From Planctomycetota bacterium (GTDB lineage Bacteria; Planctomycetota; Planctomycetia; Gemmatales; Gemmataceae): a stretch of DNA of 64,000 bases. The notes beneath the pieces were generated by a model. That model had not been told where the DNA came from. It was given only the letters and a program-made list of their open reading frames with translations, and ran no database searches. Of the stretch, positions 7,115-16,981 are shown in pieces (the stretch's first letter is position 1; each line of letters opens with the position of its first letter). The position numbers and the translations under genes were made by a program. The stretch lies in NCBI GenBank assembly GCA_021413735.1, contig JAIOPV010000056.1, positions 1-64,000 on the forward strand, given 5' to 3'.

Positions 7115-9907
7115 ATGCCCACCCGAATCGCGATGGCTGCCCTGCTTTTGACCCTCGCCGGAGTGGTGGCCGCGGAGCCTCCGGCCGAGAAGGGGCCGTG
7201 GTGGTCGTTCCAGCCGCTTTCGCGACCTGCCGTTCCGGAAATCCGAAATCCCATAGATGCTTTCATCCAAGCGAAATTGAGTGACAAGGGGTTGTCACTC
7301 AGTCCGGAAGCAGATCGCCGCACGCTCATTCGTCGCGTCACGTTCGACCTTACTGGACTCCCGCCGACGCCCGATGAAGTCGAAGCGTTCGTGAACGACA
7401 AGGCGGCTGACGCTTACGAGAAACTGGTGGATCGCTTGCTTGCGTCGCCTGCGTATGGCGAACGCATGGCTCGCTTGTGGATGGATGCCGTTCACTTCGC
7501 CGAGACGCACGGCCACGACCAGGACCGTGTTCGCCCGAATGCCTGGCGATACCGCGATTACCTCATCAACGCCTTCAACGCCGACACGCCATACAGCCGC
7601 TTCATTCAGGAACAGATCGCTGCCGACGTGCTGTTCGCCGACAAGCCGCAGTTGGTGCCAGCACTGGGATTCCTGTCTGCGGGTCCGTGGGATGAAAGCA
7701 CCCTGCGAGACATTCGCGAAGACACCATCGACCGCGAAGTGGGCCGTTACCTCGATCGCGACGACATCGTGGCGACCGTGATGAACACGTTCCAGGGGCT
7801 GACGGTACAGTGTGCCCGCTGCCACGATCACAAGTTCGACCCGATCACCCAGGAAGAACATTATCGCTTGCAAGCGGTATTCGCGGGCGTCGGTCGTGGT
7901 GACGTGCCGTTTGAGCTCGACCCCGTCGCATCGAAGAAACGGAAGGAGTTGCAAGCGACGCTGACGGCACTCGACAAAGCTGATCCTGCGTTGAAAGCTC
8001 GGCTCGAATCGGCTGAGTTGGTGAAGGCGGTGGCCGCGTGGGAAGTGCGACACGCCGGGGTTGGCGTCGCATGGGAAGTGGCAGAGTTAGCCCGCATTGA
8101 ATCGGCGAACGGCGCAAAGCTCACGAAGCTCGCGGGCGGCTCGGTTCTCTCGGAAGGTGCGCGACCCGAGAAGGACACATACACCTGCGCTGTTCGCGTG
8201 AAAGCAAAACGAATAACCGCTGTACGCCTCGAACTGCAATCCGACGACACGTTGCCGCACAAGGGGCCAGGCCGTCAGGACAACGGCAACTTGCACCTCA
8301 GCGAAATCAGCCTGACGACCGCAGCCGTGAAGGATGGCACCGTCGAGAAGGCGAAACCGATCGCACTTCGCAATCCGAGTTCCGACTACGATCAGTCTGG
8401 TTGGACGGTCGCCCACTCTGTTGACAAAGACCCGACGACCGCATGGGGAATTTATCCTCAAGTGGGCAAGTCGCACGAGGCGGTCTACGAGCTAACCGAA
8501 GCTGTGGGCAATGACGGCGAAACGGAACTCGTCATCAAGCTGGATCAACTCCACGGTGGCGGCCACCTCATCGGCAAGTTCCGGCTATCGCTCACGTCAG
8601 CGGCGGTGCCGATCAAGACTTCTGCGGTGCCCCCTGCCCTTCGCACGATTCTCGCCACGCCAGCCGACAAACGCACGGCCACCCAGCAAACCGAGTTGGC
8701 GAAGCACGTTCTGCGGGAGCAAACCACAGCCGAACTCGCGGCGTTGCCTGCTGCCGCGATGGTCTACGCAGCGGCTCCGAACTTCAAGCCTGATGGTTCG
8801 CACAAGCCAAGCATGGGGCCGCGGGAAGTTCGCATGCTGAAGCGTGGCGACATCCGCAAGCCTGGCGAAGTGGTGGAAGCGGGGGCGCTCGCGTGCATGC
8901 CGAAGTTCTCGGGCGAGTTTTCGCTGCCCAAGACGCACACGGAAGGCGACCGCCGTGCGGCGTTGGCAAAGTGGCTGTCTTCGACCGACAACCCGCTGAC
9001 GTGGCGAGTGATGGCGAATCGTGTCTGGCAGTGGCACTTCGGGTCGGGGTTGGTGAGCACGCCGAACGACTTCGGCAAGATGGGCGGCGCACCGACGCAC
9101 CCCGAACTGCTCGACTGGCTCGCGGCCGAGTTGAAGAACCCCTCCCCCAACCCCCTCCCCCAAGGGGAGAGGGGGCTAAATCCGGCTCCCCCTTCCTTCT
9201 TAGGGAAGGGGGTTGGGGGGTTAGGTTCTTCAGACGCTACCCCTTCCCCAACCGCGTCGGGCAGTCTGAAATCGCTCCATCGCCTGATCGTGACGAGTGC
9301 CACTTACAAGCAGGTTTCGACCTCGAGGCAGGAGGCTGCGAAGGCCGACGAGGACAACAAACTGCTCTGGCGACAGAACCGCGTTCGCCTGGACGCGGAG
9401 CAGGTTCGCGATTCGCTGCTGGTCGTGAGTGATCGCCTCGACCGCACGGCAGGCGGTCCATCGGATCGGCAGTTCGACATGAAACCCGGCATTCACGTCA
9501 CGCCGCTGGTCGATTACGGCAAGTTCGACTGGGACCGCCCGCAGGGTCACCGTCGCAGTGTGTATCGGTTTGTGTTCCGCACGCTGCCAGACCCGCTGGT
9601 GTCGTGCCTCGACGGTGCAGACGCTTCAACGCTGACGCCGAAGCGAACGGAGTCCGTGACGGCACCGCAGGCGTTGGCGTTGTTGAACAACGAGTTCGTG
9701 CTGGTCCACGCGAAGGCGATGGCGGCACGCGTGGCAAAGCAGTCGCCGGAGCAGTCGAAGCAGATCGAGTATGGTTGCCGGTTGGTGTGGGGTCGTGCGC
9801 CGACGCCGGAGGAGGCGAAGTTGTTCGCGGCGTATGCGGACAAGCACGGCATGGCGAACCTCTGCCGCGTGCTGTTCAACACGAACGAATTCCTCTTCGC
9901 GGACTGA
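7115..9907 (+). CDS. Secreted DUF1549/DUF1553 (PSCyt2-PSD1) protein
   Basis: A 930-residue exported planctomycete protein. The ATG at 7115 is preceded by GAGGGA and begins a signal peptide (MPTRIAMAALLLTLAGVVAAE). The N-terminal DUF1549 region includes DLTGLPPTPDEVEAF, the haem-like CARCHDHKFDPI and the sequence YGERMARLWMDAVHFAETHG. A central discoidin/NPCBM-like stretch (~270-420) separates it from the C-terminal DUF1553 (TWRVMANRVWQWHFGSGLV, FGKMGGAPTHPELLDWLA, LHRLIVTSATYKQ, ALALLNNEFVLVHA). The family is typically encoded with DUF1501 proteins, as here, and is thought to act at the cell surface; the reaction is unknown. Residues ~674-705 come from a palindromic element inserted inside DUF1553. 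Confidence 0.92.
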   Translation: MPTRIAMAALLLTLAGVVAAEPPAEKGPWWSFQPLSRPAVPEIRNPIDAFIQAKLSDKGLSLSPEADRRTLIRRVTFDLTGLPPTPDEVEAFVNDKAADAYEKLVDRLLASPAYGERMARLWMDAVHFAETHGHDQDRVRPNAWRYRDYLINAFNADTPYSRFIQEQIAADVLFADKPQLVPALGFLSAGPWDESTLRDIREDTIDREVGRYLDRDDIVATVMNTFQGLTVQCARCHDHKFDPITQEEHYRLQAVFAGVGRGDVPFELDPVASKKRKELQATLTALDKADPALKARLESAELVKAVAAWEVRHAGVGVAWEVAELARIESANGAKLTKLAGGSVLSEGARPEKDTYTCAVRVKAKRITAVRLELQSDDTLPHKGPGRQDNGNLHLSEISLTTAAVKDGTVEKAKPIALRNPSSDYDQSGWTVAHSVDKDPTTAWGIYPQVGKSHEAVYELTEAVGNDGETELVIKLDQLHGGGHLIGKFRLSLTSAAVPIKTSAVPPALRTILATPADKRTATQQTELAKHVLREQTTAELAALPAAAMVYAAAPNFKPDGSHKPSMGPREVRMLKRGDIRKPGEVVEAGALACMPKFSGEFSLPKTHTEGDRRAALAKWLSSTDNPLTWRVMANRVWQWHFGSGLVSTPNDFGKMGGAPTHPELLDWLAAELKNPSPNPLPQGERGLNPAPPSFLGKGVGGLGSSDATPSPTASGSLKSLHRLIVTSATYKQVSTSRQEAAKADEDNKLLWRQNRVRLDAEQVRDSLLVVSDRLDRTAGGPSDRQFDMKPGIHVTPLVDYGKFDWDRPQGHRRSVYRFVFRTLPDPLVSCLDGADASTLTPKRTESVTAPQALALLNNEFVLVHAKAMAARVAKQSPEQSKQIEYGCRLVWGRAPTPEEAKLFAAYADKHGMANLCRVLFNTNEFLFAD
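9136..9228. repeat. C/G-rich palindromic element inserted in frame in the DUF1553 domain
   Basis: Imperfect inverted arms 9136-9160 and 9203-9228 enclose two smaller hairpins (CTCCCC..GGGGAG and CCCCCTTCC..GGAAGGGGG). It encodes NPSPNPLPQGERG and a Gly-rich tail. The peptide NPLPQGERG is a familiar translated repeat in many bacterial genomes. It interrupts the conserved path from LLDWLAAEL to LHRLIVTSATY. Confidence 0.85.
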
Positions 9908-9923
9908 CCGGAGGCAACCGAGC

Positions 9924-10706
9924 ATGAGTCACACAGACCAACCGAAGCCGGACCAAAAGCAGGAAGAACTTCTTGCTCGGATTTTCGGTGGAGTTCCTGC
10001 CGATTACGCATCACCGAAGAAGAAGGAAATTGAGACGGAAGCGGACTGGCAATCGTCAACGGATTCCGGCGACATGCTTTACTTGCTCCAACCCCGAGTC
10101 ACACAACGACGGAAGCCGTTACTCTTTGGTGTCGCGTGCTGCCGCAGGATTTGGCATCGGATCACTGACCCGTTGTTGAGGAGAGTAGTTGATCTCGCCG
10201 AGAAAGTTGCTGACAGCAATGAGGCTGATCGCGAATACCGCAAAGCAGCGAGAGCAATTCGAAAAGGAACTGAAGGAAACTGGACGGGGACATGCTGGGA
10301 AACTGTATGTTGCCTTGCCTATCGTGACGGGCATCCCATCGGGCCAGCCAACGGGGTGAACAAGTACGGACCAATGGCGAGTTGCGGTGCGGACGACATT
10401 ATCTTCACTCCGGAAGGCCAAGCGATTCGCAAGGCGGAACAGGATGCCTATGTGCCGCTCATCCGCGAAGTCTTCGGCAATCCGTTTCGGCCCGTGACTG
10501 TCGATCCGGCGTGGCTCACGAGTGATGTGCGGTTGCTGGCGACCGGCGTCTACGACGAGAAAGCGTTCGACCGGATGCCGATTCTCGCGGATGCGTTGCA
10601 AGACGCGGGCTGCGACAACGACGACATCCTGAACCACCTTCGCGACACAGGTGCCACGCACGTTCGCGGCTGTTGGGCTCTCGATCTGGTTCTCGGCAAA
10701 GAGTGA
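9924..10706 (+). CDS. Gemmata-type paralogous protein (ILADALxDAGC / HVRGCW module)
   Basis: A 260-residue protein of unknown function with a GGAGG ribosome-binding site before the ATG at 9924. After a hydrophilic N-terminus it has LLFGVACCRRIWHRI, a Cys-rich helix common to the family, then the conserved C-terminal module: FGNPFRPVTVDPAWLTSDVRLLATGVYDEKAFDRMPILADALQDAGC and HVRGCWALDLVLGKE. I recognise the same module in the products at 40171, 57948, 58745 and 59541. It sits between a DUF1549 and a DUF1501 gene on the same strand and may be part of that transcript. No signal peptide or known catalytic motif is seen. It is probably cytoplasmic. Confidence 0.8.
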   Translation: MSHTDQPKPDQKQEELLARIFGGVPADYASPKKKEIETEADWQSSTDSGDMLYLLQPRVTQRRKPLLFGVACCRRIWHRITDPLLRRVVDLAEKVADSNEADREYRKAARAIRKGTEGNWTGTCWETVCCLAYRDGHPIGPANGVNKYGPMASCGADDIIFTPEGQAIRKAEQDAYVPLIREVFGNPFRPVTVDPAWLTSDVRLLATGVYDEKAFDRMPILADALQDAGCDNDDILNHLRDTGATHVRGCWALDLVLGKE

Positions 10707-10734
10707 ATGGTGTCTTGAGTCCCGGAGGGACGTT

Positions 10735-10920
10735 GGATGGTAGCCAGGGGTGAGCGAGCGAAGCGAGCGGAACCCCTGGTCCCGACGCCTCAAAAGGATG
10801 CAGCCCCGGAGGGGCGACGGACACCACGCACCGCGAAGGTGCCAGCGCCCCTCCGGGGCTTCGATCTTCATTGGCGACCGGACCAGGGGTTGCGCTTCGC
10901 TCCACCCCTGGCTACCATCC
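10735..10920. repeat. Nested palindromic intergenic element
   Basis: Perfect 17-bp outer arms (10735-10751 and 10904-10920) enclose a second stem at 10802-10816 / 10846-10860 (AGCCCCGGAGGGGCG and its complement). Smaller GAGCGAGCG hairpins lie near the arms. It fills most of the gap between the paralogous gene and the DUF1501 gene. Confidence 0.85.
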
Positions 10921-10969
10921 GTCGCCGCATCCGCGGCTACAAAGACGCTCACCGCTTTGGGGTTTCACC

Positions 10970-12400
<1,431 letters not shown>

Positions 12401-12401
12401 C

Positions 12402-14513
12402 TCACTTGGCCACTTCGAGGATGAACTTGTCGGCAGCCTTCGCGTCCTTGTAGGCGGCTCGCACGCCCTTGTACGCTTCCTCGGCCGCTTCCTTCGTGAG
12501 CGGCTTTCCAGCAGCATCGACGGGATTGCGGATCGTCAGCGGTCGCGGAGCGATGGCCGCCGCGAGATCGGGCAGGTCGTACAGCTTCAACGCCCCCGGC
12601 ACCACGTTTGCGAGTTGGTTGTGGCTGATCGGCGTGCGGAGAACGCTGTCCCACGAGACGAGACCGCCGTCGATCGTGACGGACTTCACACCGTCGTGGA
12701 GGACCGCAGCGTGCAACGCCACCAGCGCTGACGAGCCGACTGCGACCAACTCCACAAACGCGGCTTTCGGGCGGCGCGGCCCCATCGCCCACATGAGATC
12801 GTGCGTCTGCTGGCCGAGTAACGGTTTGCCCAGATGCAACGACAGAAACGATTCCTTGAACTCGACACCGAACGTCGACGTCTTGCCGTCCTTTGCGACC
12901 GCTGGAGCCGTCTCACCCCGCCCGCGAACATCCAGGGCCATTACCCACTTCCCGGACTTCGCGAGCTTTTCGATCGCTCCACCAGGCGCAGCATCGGCAT
13001 CCTTTCCGGCTTCATGCAGGTAGAACGTGACCGGATCTGGCCGATCATTACCGATGAATCCCAAAACCACCACGGGCACATTGGACCCAGGGACAAGCAT
13101 CTTCGTTTTGAGCATCAGGTACCCCGGTCGCACGATGTCGTCATTCGCAGTGAACGTCACGCCAGCGGGTGGCACGTCACCTAACTCACCCAGACCGATC
13201 AGGCGTTCTACCTCCTTGCGGAACGCATCCGGCTTCAGCTTCTCCGCGGCTCGCTTCTTGGCGAACTCATCCGCCAGGGTCGCGTTCAGATCGAAGACCG
13301 AGCGGCCCTTCAGGTCTTCCAGCACCTGCCCGCTACGGGTGCAGAGCAGGTCGGCGTCCTTCTCGATCGGGCAGTCGGCCTCCACGATCACCTTGTCCTC
13401 GCCCTTCAGGAATCGCGAGAAGAAACGTGCCATCGCCTCGCGGTGCGACTTCGGGTAGCCGTGTGTCGCGTCGGCCTCGATCAACTCGACCCGCTCAGGC
13501 AAGCCGAGTTTTGTGTAGACTCGCTTCGCCTCGCGGAAGCTATCCCACGTTCCCTGAATGTCGAAGAAGTCTCGCGTGCTTGCGAGCAGCAGCGTCGGCT
13601 TCGGCGCTCGCATGAAGATGTAGTCGGCGTGGTCGATGCCGAGCGCGACCTGCCCCGTGATGTTCTGTTCCGCGTCCTGCGGCCCGAGCGTGGCGAACAG
13701 CCGTTCGAGGCTCGTGATGTAGCACGACGGCGCTGCCGCCTCGATGCGATCGTCGAGGGCCATCAGGTACGACGTGAGCGTGCCGCCGCCAGAACAACCC
13801 GTGCAGCCGATCTTCTTCGCGTCAACTTCCGGACGCGACACGAGATAGTCGATGGAGCGAATACCGTCCCAGATGCGGTAACTCGCCGTGCCGCGGCCCA
13901 CGAGAATCGCCCCGACGCCAACCATCGTGTGTTCGCTGGTCGTGCCCTTGATCGCCGGGTTGCCGAGTTTGTCGAGGAGTTGACTGCGTTCGCCCTGCCC
14001 GATGGGGTCGTACACGAGCGCGACGAACCCGTTCTTCACGAGCAGCAGTGCGCCGCGTTGCATGTACTCGGCAGCCTTCCCATTGCTGCTGTGACCGATC
14101 GGCATGATGACGCCGGGAAACGGTCCTTTGCCCTCCGGGATGTACAGATTCGCCGTGACGTGATGCTCGGGCTGGCTCTCGTAGATCACCTTTTCGATGC
14201 GATAGCCGTCGCGTTTCAGCGTGCCGACAACCTTCGCATTCAGAGGCGTCTTTTCAGGGAAGCCGCCAATGGCTTGGATGAACTTCGCCTTGAGTGCTGT
14301 TTGTCGTGCTGCGATGTCGGCAGGCGTCTTGAGTTTCTCGACCTCGGCGTTGCGGGCGTCGAAGTGCTTCTGACACTCCGCGAGGAGCTGCGTGTGCAGG
14401 AGCTTTCGGGGTGGAGTGTCCTTGGGGCCGGGTTTCAGAACGGTGAGGTCTTCCGCGGCGAAGCCTAGCGTGGCGGTGGCGAAGAGACTAACCGCGATGA
14501 GTATGCGAGACAT
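12402..14513 (-). CDS. Secreted alpha/beta hydrolase (acetyl xylan esterase / dienelactone hydrolase-like)
   Basis: A 703-residue protein with a signal peptide (MSRILIAVSLFATATLGFAAE) and a CGGAG ribosome-binding site. The hydrolase core has HHVTANLYIPEGKGPFPGVIMPIGHSS, then the nucleophile elbow GCTGCSGGGTLTSY with serine in G-C-S-G-G. ADATHGYPKSHREAMARFF carries the likely catalytic histidine. The second half repeats a hydrolase-like region (ALDVRGRGETAP) without a clear nucleophile. Such double-domain esterases are frequent in planctomycete polysaccharide-degradation sets; the substrate here is not known. It is convergent with the DUF1501 gene (1 base apart). Confidence 0.8.
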   Translation of the reverse strand: MSRILIAVSLFATATLGFAAEDLTVLKPGPKDTPPRKLLHTQLLAECQKHFDARNAEVEKLKTPADIAARQTALKAKFIQAIGGFPEKTPLNAKVVGTLKRDGYRIEKVIYESQPEHHVTANLYIPEGKGPFPGVIMPIGHSSNGKAAEYMQRGALLLVKNGFVALVYDPIGQGERSQLLDKLGNPAIKGTTSEHTMVGVGAILVGRGTASYRIWDGIRSIDYLVSRPEVDAKKIGCTGCSGGGTLTSYLMALDDRIEAAAPSCYITSLERLFATLGPQDAEQNITGQVALGIDHADYIFMRAPKPTLLLASTRDFFDIQGTWDSFREAKRVYTKLGLPERVELIEADATHGYPKSHREAMARFFSRFLKGEDKVIVEADCPIEKDADLLCTRSGQVLEDLKGRSVFDLNATLADEFAKKRAAEKLKPDAFRKEVERLIGLGELGDVPPAGVTFTANDDIVRPGYLMLKTKMLVPGSNVPVVVLGFIGNDRPDPVTFYLHEAGKDADAAPGGAIEKLAKSGKWVMALDVRGRGETAPAVAKDGKTSTFGVEFKESFLSLHLGKPLLGQQTHDLMWAMGPRRPKAAFVELVAVGSSALVALHAAVLHDGVKSVTIDGGLVSWDSVLRTPISHNQLANVVPGALKLYDLPDLAAAIAPRPLTIRNPVDAAGKPLTKEAAEEAYKGVRAAYKDAKAADKFILEVAK

Positions 14514-14532
14514 GAGAAGGCTCCGAGAAAGT

Positions 14533-14606
14533 AGCCCGGCATGTACGCCGGGCTCGTGCAGATTCAAGAAAGGGATTCGCATGTCGCCCCGCTGGGGCGA
14601 CCGCTT
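14533..14606. repeat. Two small hairpins between the G8 gene and the hydrolase
   Basis: AGCCCGGC/GCCGGGCT at 14533-14554 and TCGCCCC/GGGGCGA at 14584-14600 followed by CCGCTTCAC. The second resembles the GCGG-hairpin family at 1475 and 3797. No T-run follows, so termination is uncertain. Confidence 0.55.
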
Positions 14607-14611
14607 CACGG

Positions 14612-16900
14612 TCACTTCACGGTCACCACGGCGGGCGTCTTCTCGACATTGCCGGCAGCGTCTTCGGCCTTCGCTTCAAGCCGTGCCACGTCTTCCAGCA
14701 CAATCTCCCATTCCGTGAAGTTGCTGCCAACCGACTTCGCTTCCTTGCCATTAACCGTCACCGTCTTCACGGTGCCGTTGTCGATGCAGGTGCCGCGAAC
14801 AGTCAGCTTGCCATCCTTGCGAATCGCACTCGTGATGACCGTCGCTGGCGGCAGATCATCGACCGCTTCGGGAGCTTTCGGGAACGCAACCTCCTTCACC
14901 TCCGCGACGCGAGACTCGTTGCCCGTCAGAGGTGCCTCTTCACGGAACTTCGCAGGGTCCGCCTTGAACTCGCCCGACTTCATGCTCACCACCATCGCCG
15001 TGCGGCCAGCACCGAACCAATCGTGGAAGTAAATCGGCACGCCCTTCTCGAACTTCGGTGTCGGTCGCGGGCCACCACCGAGGTTCGCGATCGCCTTCTG
15101 TTTCGTGGTGTCGGCCCAGTTCACGGTCTTCACGTTCCGCATGTGCGTGACCGCGGTGCCGGTCGGGTTGTCGTCCGAAATCTGAATCAACGGCATCCCA
15201 CCGGACCGGCAACCGTCGAACGTGAGGCCATCGACCACGAGCGGGCCGTATTGCACGCTCAGGTCGTCGTGGCCGCGGTTGAACGGTTCCGTGTTCGTCT
15301 GGCTGATGAGCACGTTCTTGTAGTAGTGGCCGTCGAAGTTGGGGTGGTACACGCCATACCCGACCTTGTGGATATTCAGGTTCTCGACGTGCAGGTTCGG
15401 CACCTGCGGGCGGAAGCCGTAATGCACGTCCCAGATTCGCAGGTTCTTGACGACGAACGGGTGCGACGAATCTGGCCCGACGCGGTTCACGCCTTCGCCG
15501 AGGTTCACGCCGTAGAGGCCATGACTGCTGTGAACTTCGTTGTCCTCGAACCGCACGAACGGCAGCGTTCGCGGGTCGATTTCCTTGCGGCTACCGTCGG
15601 GTTGGCGAATCGAGAAGTTCAGCTTCAGCGAGCTACTTGGCGTGGCTTCGTAGCGGAAGCCGTAGTTACCGCACTCGGCCGCGACGTTCCGCGTAAAGCT
15701 GTTCAGGCTGCACGTCCACCAGAAGCCCGCACCTTCGTTGCCGTCGAACGGCAGCACTTGCTTCGGCAGGCGTTTGCCGTGCTGGGCACCCACCGCGAGG
15801 TTGCGGTCGATGACGGTGTAAACTTCGGTGCCGTCTTCGAGGAAGAAGCCGTGACCGATGCTCTTGTAGCCGACGTTGTCGCGAACCACGAGATAGTCGG
15901 TGCCGTGAACCGTGACCCAGCGATTGTGGCTATCCCAGATCGAGTTCCCGACGACGAAACTGCCCCGCATGGTGTCGCGACAAAGATGAAAGTGAATCGC
16001 GTACTTGCCGAGCACGTCCTTCTTGCCGAGGTGGCGGAACTCGGAGTAAGAGAGCGAGCCCGCGCTGTTCTTGTGGTACATCGTGTGGCCGCGAATGCCT
16101 TCCGGGTTCGCCGACTCAACCACCACGTTCCGCGACAGGTTCGCGACCTCGCCGCGGTAGTCGCCGTCGGCGGTGTGCGGCATCTTGAGTGCTTCGTTCA
16201 ATGTGAGCTTGTCGCCGTCGATGGTGGCGATCGTGCGTTCTTCGGTGCTGGATTCGTCCTTCGCGGTGCCGTGCGTGCGAGTGGCTGTGAGAATGACGCG
16301 GTCACCGACCTTCCAGCCGGTCACGGGTTCAGCGAGTGACACTGCGGTGTCACCGGCCTTGGTGGTCGCGCCGAGCTTCACCCAGGTGCGGCTCATCGGC
16401 TGGCCGTGCAGGTCGAGCCTGCCGCCGCACGCGACAATCGCCGGACACTTCTCCTTGTCCATGCCTTCGACGAAATGCAGGCGAATCACGGCCGACTTGC
16501 CCGCCGCGATCGGCTTCTCCGACGTGCCGACGATCAACTCGGGCAGTGGCTTCGTTGGGTCGGACTTGGCAGCGTGGCCTTCGCAGTCGAAGCCGTCTTC
16601 GCTGAACTCGTCGCCAGCTTGAATCTTGATGAGGCCGACGTTCAGCACGGTGTCGGTGTCCGTAGCGAAGACCAGCGAGCCCGCGACATTGATGGCACGG
16701 ATGACGGCATCGGATTTGGTGTCGTACAGGATGCGGTGCCCGTCGCGGATCAGCACGCGGGCACCGGTCGCGGGAACTTTGTTGCCAGTCCAGGTTCCGG
16801 GCTCGGACCACGGACCGCTTTTAGCAGAGAGAATCACCGGATCAGCCGCAGATGCGACCGACGCGAATAAGAGTGTGGAGAGAATGGCAGCGAGTCGCAC
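14612..16900 (-). CDS. Secreted G8-domain right-handed beta-helix protein
   Basis: A 762-residue exported protein (signal MRLAAILSTLLFASVASAAD). Residues ~25-150 match the G8 domain found in the eukaryotic CEMIP/TMEM2/fibrocystin proteins: SGPWSEPGTWTGNKVPATGARVLIRDGHRILYD. The middle (~190-560) is a parallel beta-helix with repeated N-x-V/N-x-I turns and the conserved GKYAIHFHLCRD, FVVGNSIWDSHNRWVTVHGTD and GHGFFLEDGTE. The C-terminal ~100 residues look like an Ig-type domain (VTVNGKEAKSVGSNFTEWEIVLEDV). Relatives bind or degrade hyaluronan-like polysaccharides, so a polysaccharide-binding or lyase role is plausible but unproven. Confidence 0.82.
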   Translation of the reverse strand: MRLAAILSTLLFASVASAADPVILSAKSGPWSEPGTWTGNKVPATGARVLIRDGHRILYDTKSDAVIRAINVAGSLVFATDTDTVLNVGLIKIQAGDEFSEDGFDCEGHAAKSDPTKPLPELIVGTSEKPIAAGKSAVIRLHFVEGMDKEKCPAIVACGGRLDLHGQPMSRTWVKLGATTKAGDTAVSLAEPVTGWKVGDRVILTATRTHGTAKDESSTEERTIATIDGDKLTLNEALKMPHTADGDYRGEVANLSRNVVVESANPEGIRGHTMYHKNSAGSLSYSEFRHLGKKDVLGKYAIHFHLCRDTMRGSFVVGNSIWDSHNRWVTVHGTDYLVVRDNVGYKSIGHGFFLEDGTEVYTVIDRNLAVGAQHGKRLPKQVLPFDGNEGAGFWWTCSLNSFTRNVAAECGNYGFRYEATPSSSLKLNFSIRQPDGSRKEIDPRTLPFVRFEDNEVHSSHGLYGVNLGEGVNRVGPDSSHPFVVKNLRIWDVHYGFRPQVPNLHVENLNIHKVGYGVYHPNFDGHYYKNVLISQTNTEPFNRGHDDLSVQYGPLVVDGLTFDGCRSGGMPLIQISDDNPTGTAVTHMRNVKTVNWADTTKQKAIANLGGGPRPTPKFEKGVPIYFHDWFGAGRTAMVVSMKSGEFKADPAKFREEAPLTGNESRVAEVKEVAFPKAPEAVDDLPPATVITSAIRKDGKLTVRGTCIDNGTVKTVTVNGKEAKSVGSNFTEWEIVLEDVARLEAKAEDAAGNVEKTPAVVTVK

Positions 16901-16948
16901 GGGTAGACTCCGTTGAGGTGGGAATGGGGGTGGGGTGGGAGGTTAAGC

Positions 16949-16969
16949 GGCCGCCCCATCGGGGCGGCC
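16949..16969 (-). terminator. Strong GC hairpin after the sorbosone dehydrogenase gene
   Basis: Nine-base arms GGCCGCCCC/GGGGCGGCC with a 3-base loop, 13 bases downstream of the stop of the gene ending at 16982. No T-run follows, so it could equally be a palindromic element of the GTTAAGCGG family. Confidence 0.4.
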
Positions 16970-16981
16970 TCGCAGCGGGCA

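Noticed and set aside
9924-10706. Calling the paralogous family TIGR02996
   Set aside because: The diagnostic ADWLEE-type repeat-companion motif of TIGR02996 is absent. The shared module here is different (NPFRPV...DAGC...GCW).
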